Part shown: positions 45,217-53,898 of the stretch, in pieces
Layout: each line of letters begins with the position of its first letter
How positions within the stretch are numbered: the first letter of the stretch is position 1
Assembly: GCA_946537255.1 (NCBI GenBank)
Contig: CAMNFS010000003.1
Coordinates: 21,761-85,760 of the forward strand
From: an uncultured Erysipelotrichaceae bacterium
GTDB taxonomy: Bacteria > Bacillota_I > Bacilli_A > Erysipelotrichales > Erysipelotrichaceae
DNA length: 64,000 bases
Reading direction: 5' to 3'
Notes under the pieces: model-generated
Told to the model about the DNA's origin: nothing
Seen by the model: the letters and a program-made list of their open reading frames with translations, nothing else
The model's database searches: none
Position numbers and translations under genes: made by a program

Positions 45217-47616
45217 ATGGCATACAATCACAGAAAAACGGAAGAGAAGTGGCGCCGGTACTGGGAGGAGAACAAGACGTTCAAAACCGATATCCGGGAT
45301 TTTTCCAAACCCAAGTTCTATGCGCTGGATATGTTTCCGTATCCCAGCGGAGCCGGTCTGCATGTCGGTCATCCGGAGGGTTATACCGCAACGGATATCG
45401 TCTCACGCAAAAAACGCATGGAAGGATACAATGTCCTGCATCCGATGGGATTTGACGCCTTTGGTCTTCCGGCGGAACAGTATGCGATCAATACCGGCAA
45501 TCATCCGGATGGATTCACCCGCAGGAATATCGAAATCTTTACCGAACAGCTGAAGAACATCGGCTTTTCCTACGACTGGGACCGGGTGATTTCCACCTGC
45601 GATCCATCCTATTACAAATGGACGCAGTATATCTTCAAGCTTCTGTTTGAGGACGGTCTCGCAAAATGCGTGGATATGCCGGTCAACTGGTGCGAGGAAC
45701 TTGGAACGGTACTTGCCAATGATGAAGTGATTGACGGCAAAAGCGAGAGAGGCGGCTATCCGGTTGTCCGCAGAAACATGAAGCAGTGGGTCATTGACAT
45801 TGTGAAATATGCCGAACGCCTGCTGGAAGGACTTGAGGAAATCGACTGGCCGGAGAGCACCAAGGAAATGCAGCGCAACTGGATTGGAAAATCGACTGGC
45901 GCGCATGTGAATTTCCGGGTGGATGGACATCCGGAGAGCTTTACCGTATTTACAACCCGCTGTGATACGCTGTTCGGTGCTACCTACTGTGTTCTGGCTC
46001 CGGAACATGCCCTTGTGGAAAAAATCACCACTCCGGAAATGAAACAGGCGGTAGAGGAATATGTACGGATCTGTTCCACCAAATCCGATCTTGAGCGTAC
46101 GGAACTCAACAAGGATAAGACCGGTGTCTTTACCGGAGCGTATGCGGTAAATCCGGTCAATGGAAAAAAGATTCCGATCTGGATCAGTGATTACGTACTT
46201 GCGACCTATGGAACCGGAGCCATCATGGCAGTCCCTGCCCATGACACCAGAGACTATGAGTTCGCAAAAAAGTTCGGGCTTGAAATCATACCGGTTCTGG
46301 AAGGCGGCAATGTCGAAGAAGAGGCCTTTGTCGGAGACGGACTTCATATCAACAGTGAATTCCTGAATGGAATGAACAAGGAAGAGGCCATTCATGCCAT
46401 GACCGAATGGCTGGAGAAGGAAGGCGTCGGCGAAGCGAAGGTCAACTACCGGATCCGGGAATGGATCTTTGCCCGTCAGCGTTACTGGGGAGAACCGATT
46501 CCCATTGTTCACTTTGATCAGGATGAGATGATTGCGCTGCCGCTGGATCAGCTGCCGCTGGTGCTTCCGGAACTCGATGACTACAAGCCGTCAAACGGTG
46601 CTTCACCGCTGGAAAAGGCCACAGACTGGGTCCATGTTTCGATAGATGGAAGACAGGGAAAACGGGAAACCAGTACGATGCCGGGATCAGCCGGAAGCTC
46701 CTGGTATTTCCTTCGCTATATTGATCCGGATAATGACACGGCGATCGCTGACAAGGAACTTCTGAAGCACTGGATGCCGGTTGATCTTTATGTCGGCGGT
46801 CCGGAGCACGCAGTCGGACATCTGCTTTACAGCCGCATGTGGAACAACTATCTCTATGACAAGGGCATTGTTCCGGTAAAGGAACCGTTCCACAAGCTTG
46901 TACATCAGGGCATGATCCTTGGAGCCAACGGAATCAAGATGGGCAAGCGCTATCCGGAGTACATTGTCGACCCCAATGTGATTGTCGAGCGTTATGGCGC
47001 GGATACACTGCGTCTTTATGAAATGTTCATGGGACCTCTTGAGGCTTCCAAGCCATGGAGTGAGCAGGGGGTGGAAGGCTCCCGCAAATGGATCGAACGG
47101 GTATGGCGTCTCTGCATGGAAAGTCCGGAAAAGATTACCGATGAAGCGACTCCGGAACTGGATTTTGTCTTCCACAGCACGGTAAAGAAAGTGACCGAGG
47201 ATATTGATACCCTGAACTTCAACACCGCGATCAGTCAGATGATGATCTTCATCAATGAATGCTATAAGGCTGAAAAGGTGAATCGGAACATGATTCTTGA
47301 CTTCATTAAGATTCTGAGTCCGTTCACGCCCCATATCTGTGAGGAAATCTATCAGCACTATACCGGCAAGGACACGATTGCCTATGAATCCTGGCCTGTC
47401 TATGATGAGGCAAAGCTTGTACAGAAGGCAGTGACGATTATCATTCAGGTCAATGGCAAGGTCCGGGGACGGTTTGAAGCGGCTCAGGACGCGCCGAAGG
47501 AAGAAATCGAGCAGGCAGCGCTTGCCAGTGAGTCCATCCGGCCTTATGTCGAAGGCAAAACGGTGCGCAAGGTCATTGTAGTACCGAACAAGATTGTCAA
47601 TATCGTTGCCAACTGA
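45217..47616 (+). CDS. leuS: Leucyl-tRNA synthetase
   Basis: 799 residues. Class I synthetase. HIGH motif region [22 protein letters not shown] near 40-61; the CP1 editing domain includes [15 protein letters not shown] near 246. The second class I motif, usually KMSKS, reads KMGKRYPEY (bases 46936-46950 for KMGKR), with Gly and Arg replacing both serines. The following [23 protein letters not shown] is normal LeuRS. The editing-domain Asp region [13 protein letters not shown] is intact. RBS GGAGG. Regulated by the T-box; terminator follows. Confidence 0.96.
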   Translation: MAYNHRKTEEKWRRYWEENKTFKTDIRDFSKPKFYALDMFPYPSGAGLHVGHPEGYTATDIVSRKKRMEGYNVLHPMGFDAFGLPAEQYAINTGNHPDGFTRRNIEIFTEQLKNIGFSYDWDRVISTCDPSYYKWTQYIFKLLFEDGLAKCVDMPVNWCEELGTVLANDEVIDGKSERGGYPVVRRNMKQWVIDIVKYAERLLEGLEEIDWPESTKEMQRNWIGKSTGAHVNFRVDGHPESFTVFTTRCDTLFGATYCVLAPEHALVEKITTPEMKQAVEEYVRICSTKSDLERTELNKDKTGVFTGAYAVNPVNGKKIPIWISDYVLATYGTGAIMAVPAHDTRDYEFAKKFGLEIIPVLEGGNVEEEAFVGDGLHINSEFLNGMNKEEAIHAMTEWLEKEGVGEAKVNYRIREWIFARQRYWGEPIPIVHFDQDEMIALPLDQLPLVLPELDDYKPSNGASPLEKATDWVHVSIDGRQGKRETSTMPGSAGSSWYFLRYIDPDNDTAIADKELLKHWMPVDLYVGGPEHAVGHLLYSRMWNNYLYDKGIVPVKEPFHKLVHQGMILGANGIKMGKRYPEYIVDPNVIVERYGADTLRLYEMFMGPLEASKPWSEQGVEGSRKWIERVWRLCMESPEKITDEATPELDFVFHSTVKKVTEDIDTLNFNTAISQMMIFINECYKAEKVNRNMILDFIKILSPFTPHICEEIYQHYTGKDTIAYESWPVYDEAKLVQKAVTIIIQVNGKVRGRFEAAQDAPKEEIEQAALASESIRPYVEGKTVRKVIVVPNKIVNIVAN

Positions 47617-47625
47617 TGCAGAAGT

Positions 47626-47666
47626 CAGCGCTGTTTCTGAATAAGAGACGGCGCTGTTCCTGTTTA
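47626..47666 (+). terminator. leuS terminator
   Basis: Long stem CAGCGC-GTTTCT with AGAGAC-GCGCTG (47626-47638 with 47644-47656, one internal mismatch), followed by TTCCTGTTTATT. The T tract is interrupted. Confidence 0.55.
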
Positions 47667-47697
47667 TTGCACATTAGGATGGAAAGGAGAAAAAGCG

Positions 47698-48252
47698 ATG
47701 AAGGAATACCTGGATCTGTATGCCGCGTGGTTTCGGATGGGACTGTTTACTTTCGGCGGAGGTTACGCAATGCTGCCGATGATTCAGAAGGAGGTCATCG
47801 AGAAACACCATTGGGCAACGGAAGATGAAATCATGGATTATTATGCGATCGGTCAGGTGACCCCCGGCATCATTGCGGTCAATACCGCGACTTTTGTCGG
47901 ATACAAGGTGAAGGGCATACCCGGAGGAATTGTGGCAACGCTCGGAGTGATCTCGCCATCCATTCTCATCATTTCCGTCATAGCCGGCCTGATTTCGAAC
48001 TTCTCTGAGATTCCATCCGTGCAGGCTGCTCTGCATGGCATACAGGTCGCGGTATGCGTCCTGATGGTTCAGGCAATTGTGAAACTGTATCAGAAAGGCG
48101 TGAAGGATGTTCCGTCCTTTGTGATCTTCGCGGCCGCTTTTCTGCTTTCCTGTTTCACGGGGATCTCCACGGTGATCCTGGTGGCTGCGGCAGCTGTGAC
48201 AGGCTGTGTGATTTATACCGTAAGGGGCAGAAAGGAGAATGAAAATGAGTGA
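47698..48252 (+). CDS. Chromate transporter, first half subunit (short ChrA)
   Basis: 184 residues, one CHR domain. YAAWFRMGLFTFGGGYAMLPMIQKEV near 8-33, then DYYAIGQVTPGIIAVNTATFVGYKVKG near 51-77, are the ChrA signatures, with five or six membrane helices. In short-chain ChrA systems two such halves work as a pair in anion (chromate/sulfate) transport; the physiological substrate here is unknown. RBS AAGGAGAAA. Overlaps the second half gene. Confidence 0.9.
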   Translation: MKEYLDLYAAWFRMGLFTFGGGYAMLPMIQKEVIEKHHWATEDEIMDYYAIGQVTPGIIAVNTATFVGYKVKGIPGGIVATLGVISPSILIISVIAGLISNFSEIPSVQAALHGIQVAVCVLMVQAIVKLYQKGVKDVPSFVIFAAAFLLSCFTGISTVILVAAAAVTGCVIYTVRGRKENENE

Positions 48253-48814
48253 GTTCTGGATCCTCTGCTGGGAGTTTTTCAAAACCGGCCTGTTTGCGGT
48301 CGGAGGCGGCCTTGCGACCATCCCGTTTCTCAAGGAGATATCCGTGAAATACGGCTGGTTTACCCTTGAAAAGCTGACGACCATGATTGCGGTATCGGAA
48401 AGCACGCCTGGCCCGATCGGCATCAACATGGCCACTTATGTCGGATATGAAACCTTTGGCATTCCGGGAGCGATCGGGGCAACGCTTTCGCTGGTCGCAC
48501 CCAGTGTGATTGTCATCTGTATCATCGCCCGCATGCTGGATCAGTTCCGTAATTCTTCCATTGTACAGGGAATCTTTACCGGTCTGCGTCCCGCGGTGGT
48601 CGGATTTATTCTCGCGGCCGTGCTCAGTATCTTTCAGATTGCTCTGTTTCAGATCCCGGTTTATCAGAGTACCCACAATATCGCGGATCTTTTCAACTGG
48701 AAGGCAGTCATTCTGTTTGTGTTTCTTTTTGCTCTGAGCAGATATAAGAAGGATCTTCATCCCGTTTTCCTGATTCTGGCCGCGGCTGTTTCAGGCATTG
48801 TGTTCGGCTTTTGA
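48245..48814 (+). CDS. Chromate transporter, second half subunit (short ChrA)
   Basis: 189 residues, paralogous to its neighbour: FFKTGLFAVGGGLATIPFLKEIS and IAVSESTPGPIGINMATYVGYE match the CHR domain signatures. Start at 48245 has GGAG eight bases upstream; an ATG at 48239 is too close. Overlaps the first half gene by eight bases, so the two are translated together, with opposite membrane orientation expected for such pairs. Confidence 0.9.
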   Translation: MSEFWILCWEFFKTGLFAVGGGLATIPFLKEISVKYGWFTLEKLTTMIAVSESTPGPIGINMATYVGYETFGIPGAIGATLSLVAPSVIVICIIARMLDQFRNSSIVQGIFTGLRPAVVGFILAAVLSIFQIALFQIPVYQSTHNIADLFNWKAVILFVFLFALSRYKKDLHPVFLILAAAVSGIVFGF

Positions 48815-48863
48815 GCAGGGATTTTCAAATTGCCGGGATTCCCCGTCCGGTCATGGTCAAAGA

Positions 48864-48872
48864 TGATATAAT
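48864..48872 (+). promoter_or_regulatory. Extended -10 promoter just before scpA
   Basis: TG-A-TATAAT at 48864-48872 ends ten bases before the scpA ATG at 48883. A transcript would have a leader of only about four bases, so the GGGAAGG at 48874-48880 would be mostly untranscribed. Confidence 0.5.
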
Positions 48873-48882
48873 CGGGAAGGTT

Positions 48883-49644
48883 ATGAAAGAATTCAAGGTA
48901 ACGATTGATCAGTTTGAAGGTCCTCTGGATCTGATGCTGCATCTGATCAAGGAAAAGGAACTCGATCTGTTTGATCTCGATGTCAATATTCTGACCGATC
49001 AGTATATTGCCTATCTGAACGCCATGTCGGAGATGCATCTTGAGGTCGCCAGTGAATATCTTGTGGAGCTGGCGGAGCTGATTGAATATAAATCCCGCAA
49101 ACTTCTTCCGCGGGACAACTCCGAGCTTGAGGATGAATATGAAGAGGATCCGAAGGATCGTCTGGTCCGCAGACTCCTCGAATACCAGCAGTTCAAGGAA
49201 ATCTCCTCCGCATTGTCCGGTATGTATACGGAGCGTCAGGAAATGCTTGGCAAGCCGGTTTCCAACGAGGTGGATGAATGGGTGAAGAATGAACCGGAAG
49301 ATTCCCATTACGAAGGAAATCCGTATGATCTTCTGAAGGCCATGCGCAAGCTGCTGCTTCGCATGCAGCTGCAGAAGCCGATTGAAACCCGATACACCAG
49401 GAGGGAAATCTCCATGGAGGACAGGGAACTGGTTGTACGAGCCAAACTGGACCGGCTGCCGGAGACCTTCCGGTTTGAGAACCTGCTGGATGACTGTGAA
49501 GATATGCCGATGTTTATTGCGACGTTTCTGGCAGTGCTTGATCTTGCCAGACTGCACACACTGGTCTTTACAGTGGATGAAAATGATGTGATCTGGTTTT
49601 CAAGAGGAACCGGAATGACGACAGAGGAACGAGTGGAACAATAG
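48883..49644 (+). CDS. scpA: Segregation and condensation protein A
   Basis: 253 residues. Kleisin that bridges the SMC heads. FKVTIDQFEGPLDLMLHLIKEKELDLFDLDVNILTDQYIAYL opens the protein, the highly conserved ScpA N-terminus. YLVELAELIEYKSRKLLPR near 53-71 follows, and the C-terminal winged helix is seen in FIATFLAVLDLARLHTLVF near 209. Start at 48883 by homology; an in-frame ATG at 48811 lies in the chrA end. Followed by scpB after 12 bases. Confidence 0.95.
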   Translation: MKEFKVTIDQFEGPLDLMLHLIKEKELDLFDLDVNILTDQYIAYLNAMSEMHLEVASEYLVELAELIEYKSRKLLPRDNSELEDEYEEDPKDRLVRRLLEYQQFKEISSALSGMYTERQEMLGKPVSNEVDEWVKNEPEDSHYEGNPYDLLKAMRKLLLRMQLQKPIETRYTRREISMEDRELVVRAKLDRLPETFRFENLLDDCEDMPMFIATFLAVLDLARLHTLVFTVDENDVIWFSRGTGMTTEERVEQ

Positions 49645-49656
49645 ACGGGGGCAGGA

Positions 49657-50967
49657 ATGAAGGAAATAAACGAACTGAATAATCCGGATGTCTTCGCGGA
49701 AAGTGTAGACATGGAAGAAATCGAAAAGATTCATCGGGAATCCGCTTCCAAAGACCAGGAAGCCGAGCCTGTTCCAGTTGTCCTGCCGATGGCGGAGCCG
49801 GATGTTCTGGAATCCGCTTTTCCAGAGCTTTCTGAAGATCCGGAAAAACTCAATATGGAGGAAGTGGAGAAATCGGAAAGAGAAGAACTGATCAGCGAGG
49901 AAATCCAGACGCCGCTTACAGAGGAATCTTTTGGCGCAAGGGAAATCCCCATTCTGCTTTCAGAAATGGAGAATCCTGAAGTATTTGCCGAGAGCATCAG
50001 TAAAGAAGAGCTGGAAGAGATTCACACAGAATCCGTTTCTTCCCGGGAGGAAGAAGCGGTTCCCCAGGAAGAAAGCACACCGGAGCCCGGCGTGCTGGAA
50101 ACCGCCTTTCCGGAATTTTCCCAGGAGATGGAACCGGTGCATTCCGACCATATGGAACAAACAGAAGCGGAAGATTCTGAACAGGAAACCATGAAAGAGA
50201 AAACGGAATCTGCAATCCATGCGGAAGCGGAAAGCAGAGAGGAAGCTGACCGTACGCCTGAGGATACCGGGCGGCAGTATGAAGCGGCAGCTGACACCGA
50301 GCCTGCTTTGGAAAAATCGGAAAGCGAAGTGGAGTTCCATGAGGAAGGCACTCCAAAACCGGAACAGCTATCTCTTCTTGAGGGACAGCTTCCGTATCTC
50401 GAAGCGGCCAATGCCCCGGATGCGAAAAAGGCCCGGGCTGTACTGGAAGGACTTCTGTTTCTTGTCGGAGATGATGGAATCACCGCCGAGCAGGCAGCGG
50501 CGACACTGGATATTGCGCCGGAGCTGGCAGCGGAATACTTCGATGATTTAATGAAGGTCTATCTGGATGAGGACCGTGGAATCGAAATAGCGAACTTTGG
50601 CGGAACCTATCGCTTTCTCTCCAAAGCCGTGGTTCATGAATATGCCAAGAAGCTGTTTCAGATTTCCAAGCAGGCCACTTTGTCACAGGCAGCTCTGGAA
50701 ACACTTGCGATTATTGCCTACAAGCAGCCGATTACCCGGGTTGAAATTGAAGAAATCCGCGGGGTCGGAGCGGATATGATGCTGAGAAAACTCATGGCCA
50801 GAGACCTGATCCGGGAAAGCGGAAGAAGTGAAGCGGCCGGACGGCCGATCCTGTATGAGGTTACCGAGGAATTCATGAATTCCTTCAAGCTCATGAGTCT
50901 GAAGGAACTGCCTGAACTGCCTCAGTTCAATGAAACGGAAGAAAGTGAAGATCTGTTTGACCAATGA
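49657..50967 (+). CDS. scpB: Segregation and condensation protein B with long acidic N-terminal extension
   Basis: 436 residues, about twice the usual ScpB. The true ScpB part is residues about 255-425: AVLEGLLFLVGDDGITAEQAAATL, tandem winged helices, IAYKQPITRVEIEEIRGVGADMMLRKLMARDLI and GRPILYEVTEEFM. The first 250 residues are rich in Glu, Ser and Pro, predicted disordered, and contain a duplicated unit: NPDVFAESVDMEEIEKIHRES (9-29) with NPEVFAESISKEELEEIHTES (106-126), and EPDVLESAFPEL (47-58) with EPGVLETAFPEF (143-154). No start with an SD is evident at the ScpB core. ScpB dimerises and binds ScpA. Confidence 0.9.
   Translation: MKEINELNNPDVFAESVDMEEIEKIHRESASKDQEAEPVPVVLPMAEPDVLESAFPELSEDPEKLNMEEVEKSEREELISEEIQTPLTEESFGAREIPILLSEMENPEVFAESISKEELEEIHTESVSSREEEAVPQEESTPEPGVLETAFPEFSQEMEPVHSDHMEQTEAEDSEQETMKEKTESAIHAEAESREEADRTPEDTGRQYEAAADTEPALEKSESEVEFHEEGTPKPEQLSLLEGQLPYLEAANAPDAKKARAVLEGLLFLVGDDGITAEQAAATLDIAPELAAEYFDDLMKVYLDEDRGIEIANFGGTYRFLSKAVVHEYAKKLFQISKQATLSQAALETLAIIAYKQPITRVEIEEIRGVGADMMLRKLMARDLIRESGRSEAAGRPILYEVTEEFMNSFKLMSLKELPELPQFNETEESEDLFDQ
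49681..50133 (+). repeat. Internal duplication in the ScpB N-terminal extension
   Basis: Two protein units, bases 49681-49845 (residues 9-63) and 49972-50133 (residues 106-159), are offset by 97 residues with one residue gap. Both contain a NP(D/E)VFAES block and an EP-VLE-AFPE block in the same order. The intervening 42 residues are not obviously repeated. Confidence 0.85.
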
Positions 50968-51746
50968 AGCGTAATATTCTGGTCGGATGTGCTTTCCTGC
51001 TTGCGCTGTGCGGCTGTAAGGGAGACACCTCCGCGAAAAAAAGTGAGACGGATGAAACAGTCTATGAAGAGGTCACCTATGCGTGCCGGGCAGTGGATTA
51101 TTACAATTACGCTCAGCCGGTGCCGGCCAGTGATCCGATCGAGGATTCCTACTTTGATGATGTACTGTTTGCCGGTGATTCCCGGATGGGCGCAATGTAT
51201 CTTTGGGGAACGATTCCCAACGCGCAGGTGGAGTATGTCACTTCTTTGAATCTCTGGCTGATTGACTCCATGCCTCTGGATAATCACAGCGATGGCAGGA
51301 CCATGTATGATGAACTTTCGGAAACGGAGAAGGGAAATATCTATCTGCTGTTTGGAATCAATGAAATCCGAAACAGCGAAGAATACTTTGAAGGCTGGGC
51401 CAATGAACAGTATCAGAGCCTGATTACGATGCTGAGAGAAAAGAATCCGAATGTGAATATCTATATTCTCTCAACCTATCATCCCCGTGAGATTTCCGGG
51501 CTTCCGGAACCGCAGCTGAGCGAACATCTCACCTGGGTCAACAGCCGTCTTGCATCTCTTGCGGACAGGAATTATATTTATTTTCTGGATCTTGATAACG
51601 GAATGACCGATGAAGAAGGTCTGATTCGGGAGGAGTATGTCGGAGACGGTCTGCATTTCGGACCGACCGGCACACATGCCCTGGAGGATTATATTAAAAC
51701 CCATGTGGTAAGGAGGAGTACATATGTTAAAGAAGTTTGTGAGTAG
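50964..51746 (+). CDS. SGNH-family lipoprotein
   Basis: 260 residues. Signal peptide with lipobox ALCGC (lipidated Cys near residue 18). The SGNH domain has FAGDSRMGAMY near 69 (Gly-Asp-Ser), FGINEIRN near 132 (Asn of block III), and YVGDGLHFGPTG near 231 (Asp and His). Extracytoplasmic esterase or acyltransferase partner. Overlaps the scpB stop by four bases and the DUF4358 gene by 23 bases. Such SGNH-DUF4358 pairs often sit beside an MBOAT O-acyltransferase, but none is present here. Confidence 0.82.
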   Translation: MKRNILVGCAFLLALCGCKGDTSAKKSETDETVYEEVTYACRAVDYYNYAQPVPASDPIEDSYFDDVLFAGDSRMGAMYLWGTIPNAQVEYVTSLNLWLIDSMPLDNHSDGRTMYDELSETEKGNIYLLFGINEIRNSEEYFEGWANEQYQSLITMLREKNPNVNIYILSTYHPREISGLPEPQLSEHLTWVNSRLASLADRNYIYFLDLDNGMTDEEGLIREEYVGDGLHFGPTGTHALEDYIKTHVVRRSTYVKEVCE

Positions 51747-52173
51747 TTTTCTTGCTTTGCTGCTGCTTGTCGGCTGCGGTGCCGGGCAGAGCGCCGGTAC
51801 GGATCCGGCCAAGGACGCGGAAAAGATCGTTTCGGAGCTTGGAATCGGCGATAAGATGGAAGCCGTGCAGGAACGGGTCGTACGCGGACTGTTTTTCTTT
51901 GATGAAGGACTGATTGAAAAGTGTTCGGTTTATATCGCCAATGACAAGACTGCAGATGTTGTCGGAGTGTTCGACACGTCCGATCCCAAGGCTGCCCGCG
52001 AAAAAATTGACGCTTATCTTGCCAGCGCCAAGGAACAGATGCAGAACTATTATCCGGATGAAGTATTCAAGATTGATAATGCGGTGGTAGAGGAAAAGGG
52101 AAACCGCATTGTCTTGATTGTGACGAGCGATATTGAAAGCGCGAAGAAACTCGCTCAGTCTGTACTTGGCTGA
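51724..52173 (+). CDS. DUF4358 family lipoprotein
   Basis: 149 residues. Lipobox LLVGC (Cys near residue 18). KIVSELGIGDKMEAVQERVVRGLFFFDEGLIEKCSVYIA near 35-73 and AREKIDAYLASAKEQMQNYYPDEVFKIDNAVV near 90-121 are the DUF4358 pattern. Outer-face lipoprotein of unknown function. Starts 23 bases inside the SGNH gene with AGGAG upstream, so the two are probably produced together. Converges with the Crp-family gene, overlapping it by 19 bases. Confidence 0.8.
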   Translation: MLKKFVSSFLALLLLVGCGAGQSAGTDPAKDAEKIVSELGIGDKMEAVQERVVRGLFFFDEGLIEKCSVYIANDKTADVVGVFDTSDPKAAREKIDAYLASAKEQMQNYYPDEVFKIDNAVVEEKGNRIVLIVTSDIESAKKLAQSVLG

Positions 52174-52832
52174 GTCCGGCTTATCAGCCGGAAATGATTC
52201 CTGTGGGTCTCCAGATACCCGAGTTTCACCAGCCTGGAAAGCTCAGCGCTCATGGCCGAGCGCTCCACGGAGAGATAATCCGCAAGCTCCTGGCGGTCAA
52301 AAGGAATATCGAATTCATTGGAATTCTGACGGATGGCTTCTTTCGAAAGATACGAAAGAAGCTTTTCTTTTGTGCTGGTACGGTCCATGTCTGAAATCCG
52401 TTTGTACAGTTCCCGGTTTTTGACTGCCAGTTCCTTCATGAAACTGCGCAATACCGCGGTACTGCCCGGACGGCTGCTGTCAAGTTTCAGGATTTCCTTT
52501 ACCTCCAGCCAGAGAATCACACAGGGCCCCTGCGCGATGATGGAATACATGGCCGCAGTACCCGCTGCCGCGTCACTGGCCAACAGGATCTGTCCGCGTG
52601 AAAGCTGGTCCAGCTGTTTCCGCCGGTCCCAGAAATCTGTCTCTACAAGCGATGCCTTTCCTTCAAGAAGGATCCCTGCCCGGTGTACTTTTCTGCCGGC
52701 GCTGATAATGATCTGGCGGTCGGCATAATGCTTGAGCTGGCTGTCCAGCTGCTCAAGAAGGGCATCCAGATCTTCCTCCGGTACCCGCCGGAAGAGGGTG
52801 GATTTATGAATTGCAGTTCTGTAGCCAGCCAT
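52155..52832 (-). CDS. Crp/Fnr-family transcriptional regulator
   Basis: 225 residues. The cyclic-nucleotide-like barrel is at about 15-115 (RQIIISAGRKVHRAGILLEGKASLV), followed by a long dimer helix. The winged helix has STKEKLLSYLSKEAIRQ and the recognition helix in DRQELADYLSVERSAMSAELSRL near 176-198. No FNR cysteine cluster is present. Similar proteins without cAMP or cluster residues respond to small effectors. RBS AAGAGGT. An inverted repeat lies before the gene. Confidence 0.9.
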   Translation of the reverse strand: MAGYRTAIHKSTLFRRVPEEDLDALLEQLDSQLKHYADRQIIISAGRKVHRAGILLEGKASLVETDFWDRRKQLDQLSRGQILLASDAAAGTAAMYSIIAQGPCVILWLEVKEILKLDSSRPGSTAVLRSFMKELAVKNRELYKRISDMDRTSTKEKLLSYLSKEAIRQNSNEFDIPFDRQELADYLSVERSAMSAELSRLVKLGYLETHRNHFRLISRTQPSTD

Positions 52833-52849
52833 GAAACCTCTTTTCTATT

Positions 52850-52865
52850 TGTTGTAAAACCAACA
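52850..52865 (-). promoter_or_regulatory. Crp/Fnr-type inverted repeat upstream of the regulator
   Basis: TGTTG-N6-CAACA, a perfect palindrome of five-base arms with the six-base spacing typical of Crp sites, 18-33 bases before the start of the Crp-family gene. Autoregulation is inferred from position and spacing. Confidence 0.45.
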
Positions 52866-52973
52866 GTTTTCGGATAGGAAAATCGTATCACTGTCGCTAT
52901 TTTTACACAACAGGATCATGAAAAACGGAGATATTCCTGATTGTGGACAATCAGATATTCAGGAGGAGATGAA

Positions 52974-53609
52974 ATGAATTCTTTTTCTGAAGACATTTTC
53001 TGCTATCCGGTGAAAATGGAATGTCCTTACTGTTATCATTCCGGACCCATACAGATCTATCCGGAACTGAGCGGATGGACAGGAAGAAAACTGATCCTGG
53101 ATGGAAAGATCTTTGTATACAGATGCCGAACCTGTCACAGATCATTTGCGGTAAACTATCATCTGATCTACACCGATGAGGCGCATGGTTTTTTCCTGGA
53201 AAACATACCCGAAGAGCAGACGGATACAGAACCGATGGAACGGGATGGTGTTTTTTCCTTCTGCCGGTACACGGAAGAAATCAGCAGACTGCAGGAGAAG
53301 CTGCTTATTTTTTCCCATGGCAGGGATGACCGGGTGATTGAGGTACTTAAGATCAGAGTCTCTCAGCGCACTGGAAAGGGACCGTTTCATTATTCCGGAA
53401 GTCTGAAGGATGGAACGATCATCCTGCAGAACAGTACGGCTGCTTTCAGAACGGAAGTGTATGTTCCTTCCTGGGAATATGAAACGGTCCTAAGACTTTC
53501 GAAACTGGATGATCTAAGGGCTGGAAAGGAAACCTGGGTAGATGAGGCATATGGCAGGGCATTGCTTGCCAGGATCAGGAAAAAAAGCGGATATCCTTTC
53601 ATTACCTGA
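52974..53609 (+). CDS. CpXC domain protein
   Basis: 211 residues. The N-terminal region has two cysteine pairs, CPYC near 17-20 and CRTC near 52-55, framing FPVKMECPYCYHSGPIQI and a beta-rich segment, the pattern of the CpXC (zinc-binding) domain. The remaining residues contain no recognisable motif. GGAGG is seven bases from the ATG at 52974; an upstream in-frame ATG at 52941 lacks an SD. Divergent from the Crp-family gene across 141 bases, so it may be its target. Function unknown. Confidence 0.65.
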   Translation: MNSFSEDIFCYPVKMECPYCYHSGPIQIYPELSGWTGRKLILDGKIFVYRCRTCHRSFAVNYHLIYTDEAHGFFLENIPEEQTDTEPMERDGVFSFCRYTEEISRLQEKLLIFSHGRDDRVIEVLKIRVSQRTGKGPFHYSGSLKDGTIILQNSTAAFRTEVYVPSWEYETVLRLSKLDDLRAGKETWVDEAYGRALLARIRKKSGYPFIT

Positions 53610-53789
53610 TGAAGCTGAATGCGTCTGCTGAATTCTCCCTGTAAACTGGAAGAAAACGATGAAAAATACGAAATAAAAAGAGAGATCTGCAGGCGATTGC
53701 AGGATCATAATGGATGCGGCTGGCGCTTCTGCACACAGGCAACAGCGTAGAAATAGTGTGTGCCCAGTCTATCTTTTACGGATAGCGCA

Positions 53790-53798
53790 TGCTATAAT
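53790..53798 (+). promoter_or_regulatory. Extended -10 promoter of purB
   Basis: TG-C-TATAAT at 53790-53798 is a consensus extended -10. Start near 53805 gives a leader of about 94 bases that includes the antisense tRNA fragment. The preceding 53610-53789 holds no gene that I can support. Confidence 0.6.
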
Positions 53799-53847
53799 AT
53801 GGCGACGCCGAAAGTCCTTGCATACAGAGGCTTCGTGCGATTCTTAA

Positions 53848-53891
53848 GGCACCCGCGGGAGGATTTGAACCTCTGGCCTGCCGCTTAGGAG
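53848..53891 (-). pseudogene. 3' half of a tRNA gene, tRNA-Arg(CCU)-like fragment
   Basis: On the minus strand the 44 bases read as the 3' part of a tRNA: anticodon loop CTCCTAA (anticodon CCT), 3' stem GCGGC, variable AGGCC, T-stem AGAGG, T-loop TTCAAAT, CCTCC, acceptor CGCGGGT, then G and CC. The T-stem has one A-C mismatch. The 5' half is missing: bases beyond the anticodon loop are the purB start and do not pair. This is a broken tRNA, compatible with an integration scar or deletion joint. Read on the plus strand, its anticodon loop gives AGGAG at 53887-53891, the purB ribosome binding site. Confidence 0.6.
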
Positions 53892-53898
53892 AGAAGTG

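Noticed and set aside
53848..53891. A complete, functional tRNA gene
   Set aside because: Only the 3' half is present; the anticodon stem has no 5' partner and there is a T-stem mismatch, so it is listed as a fragment.
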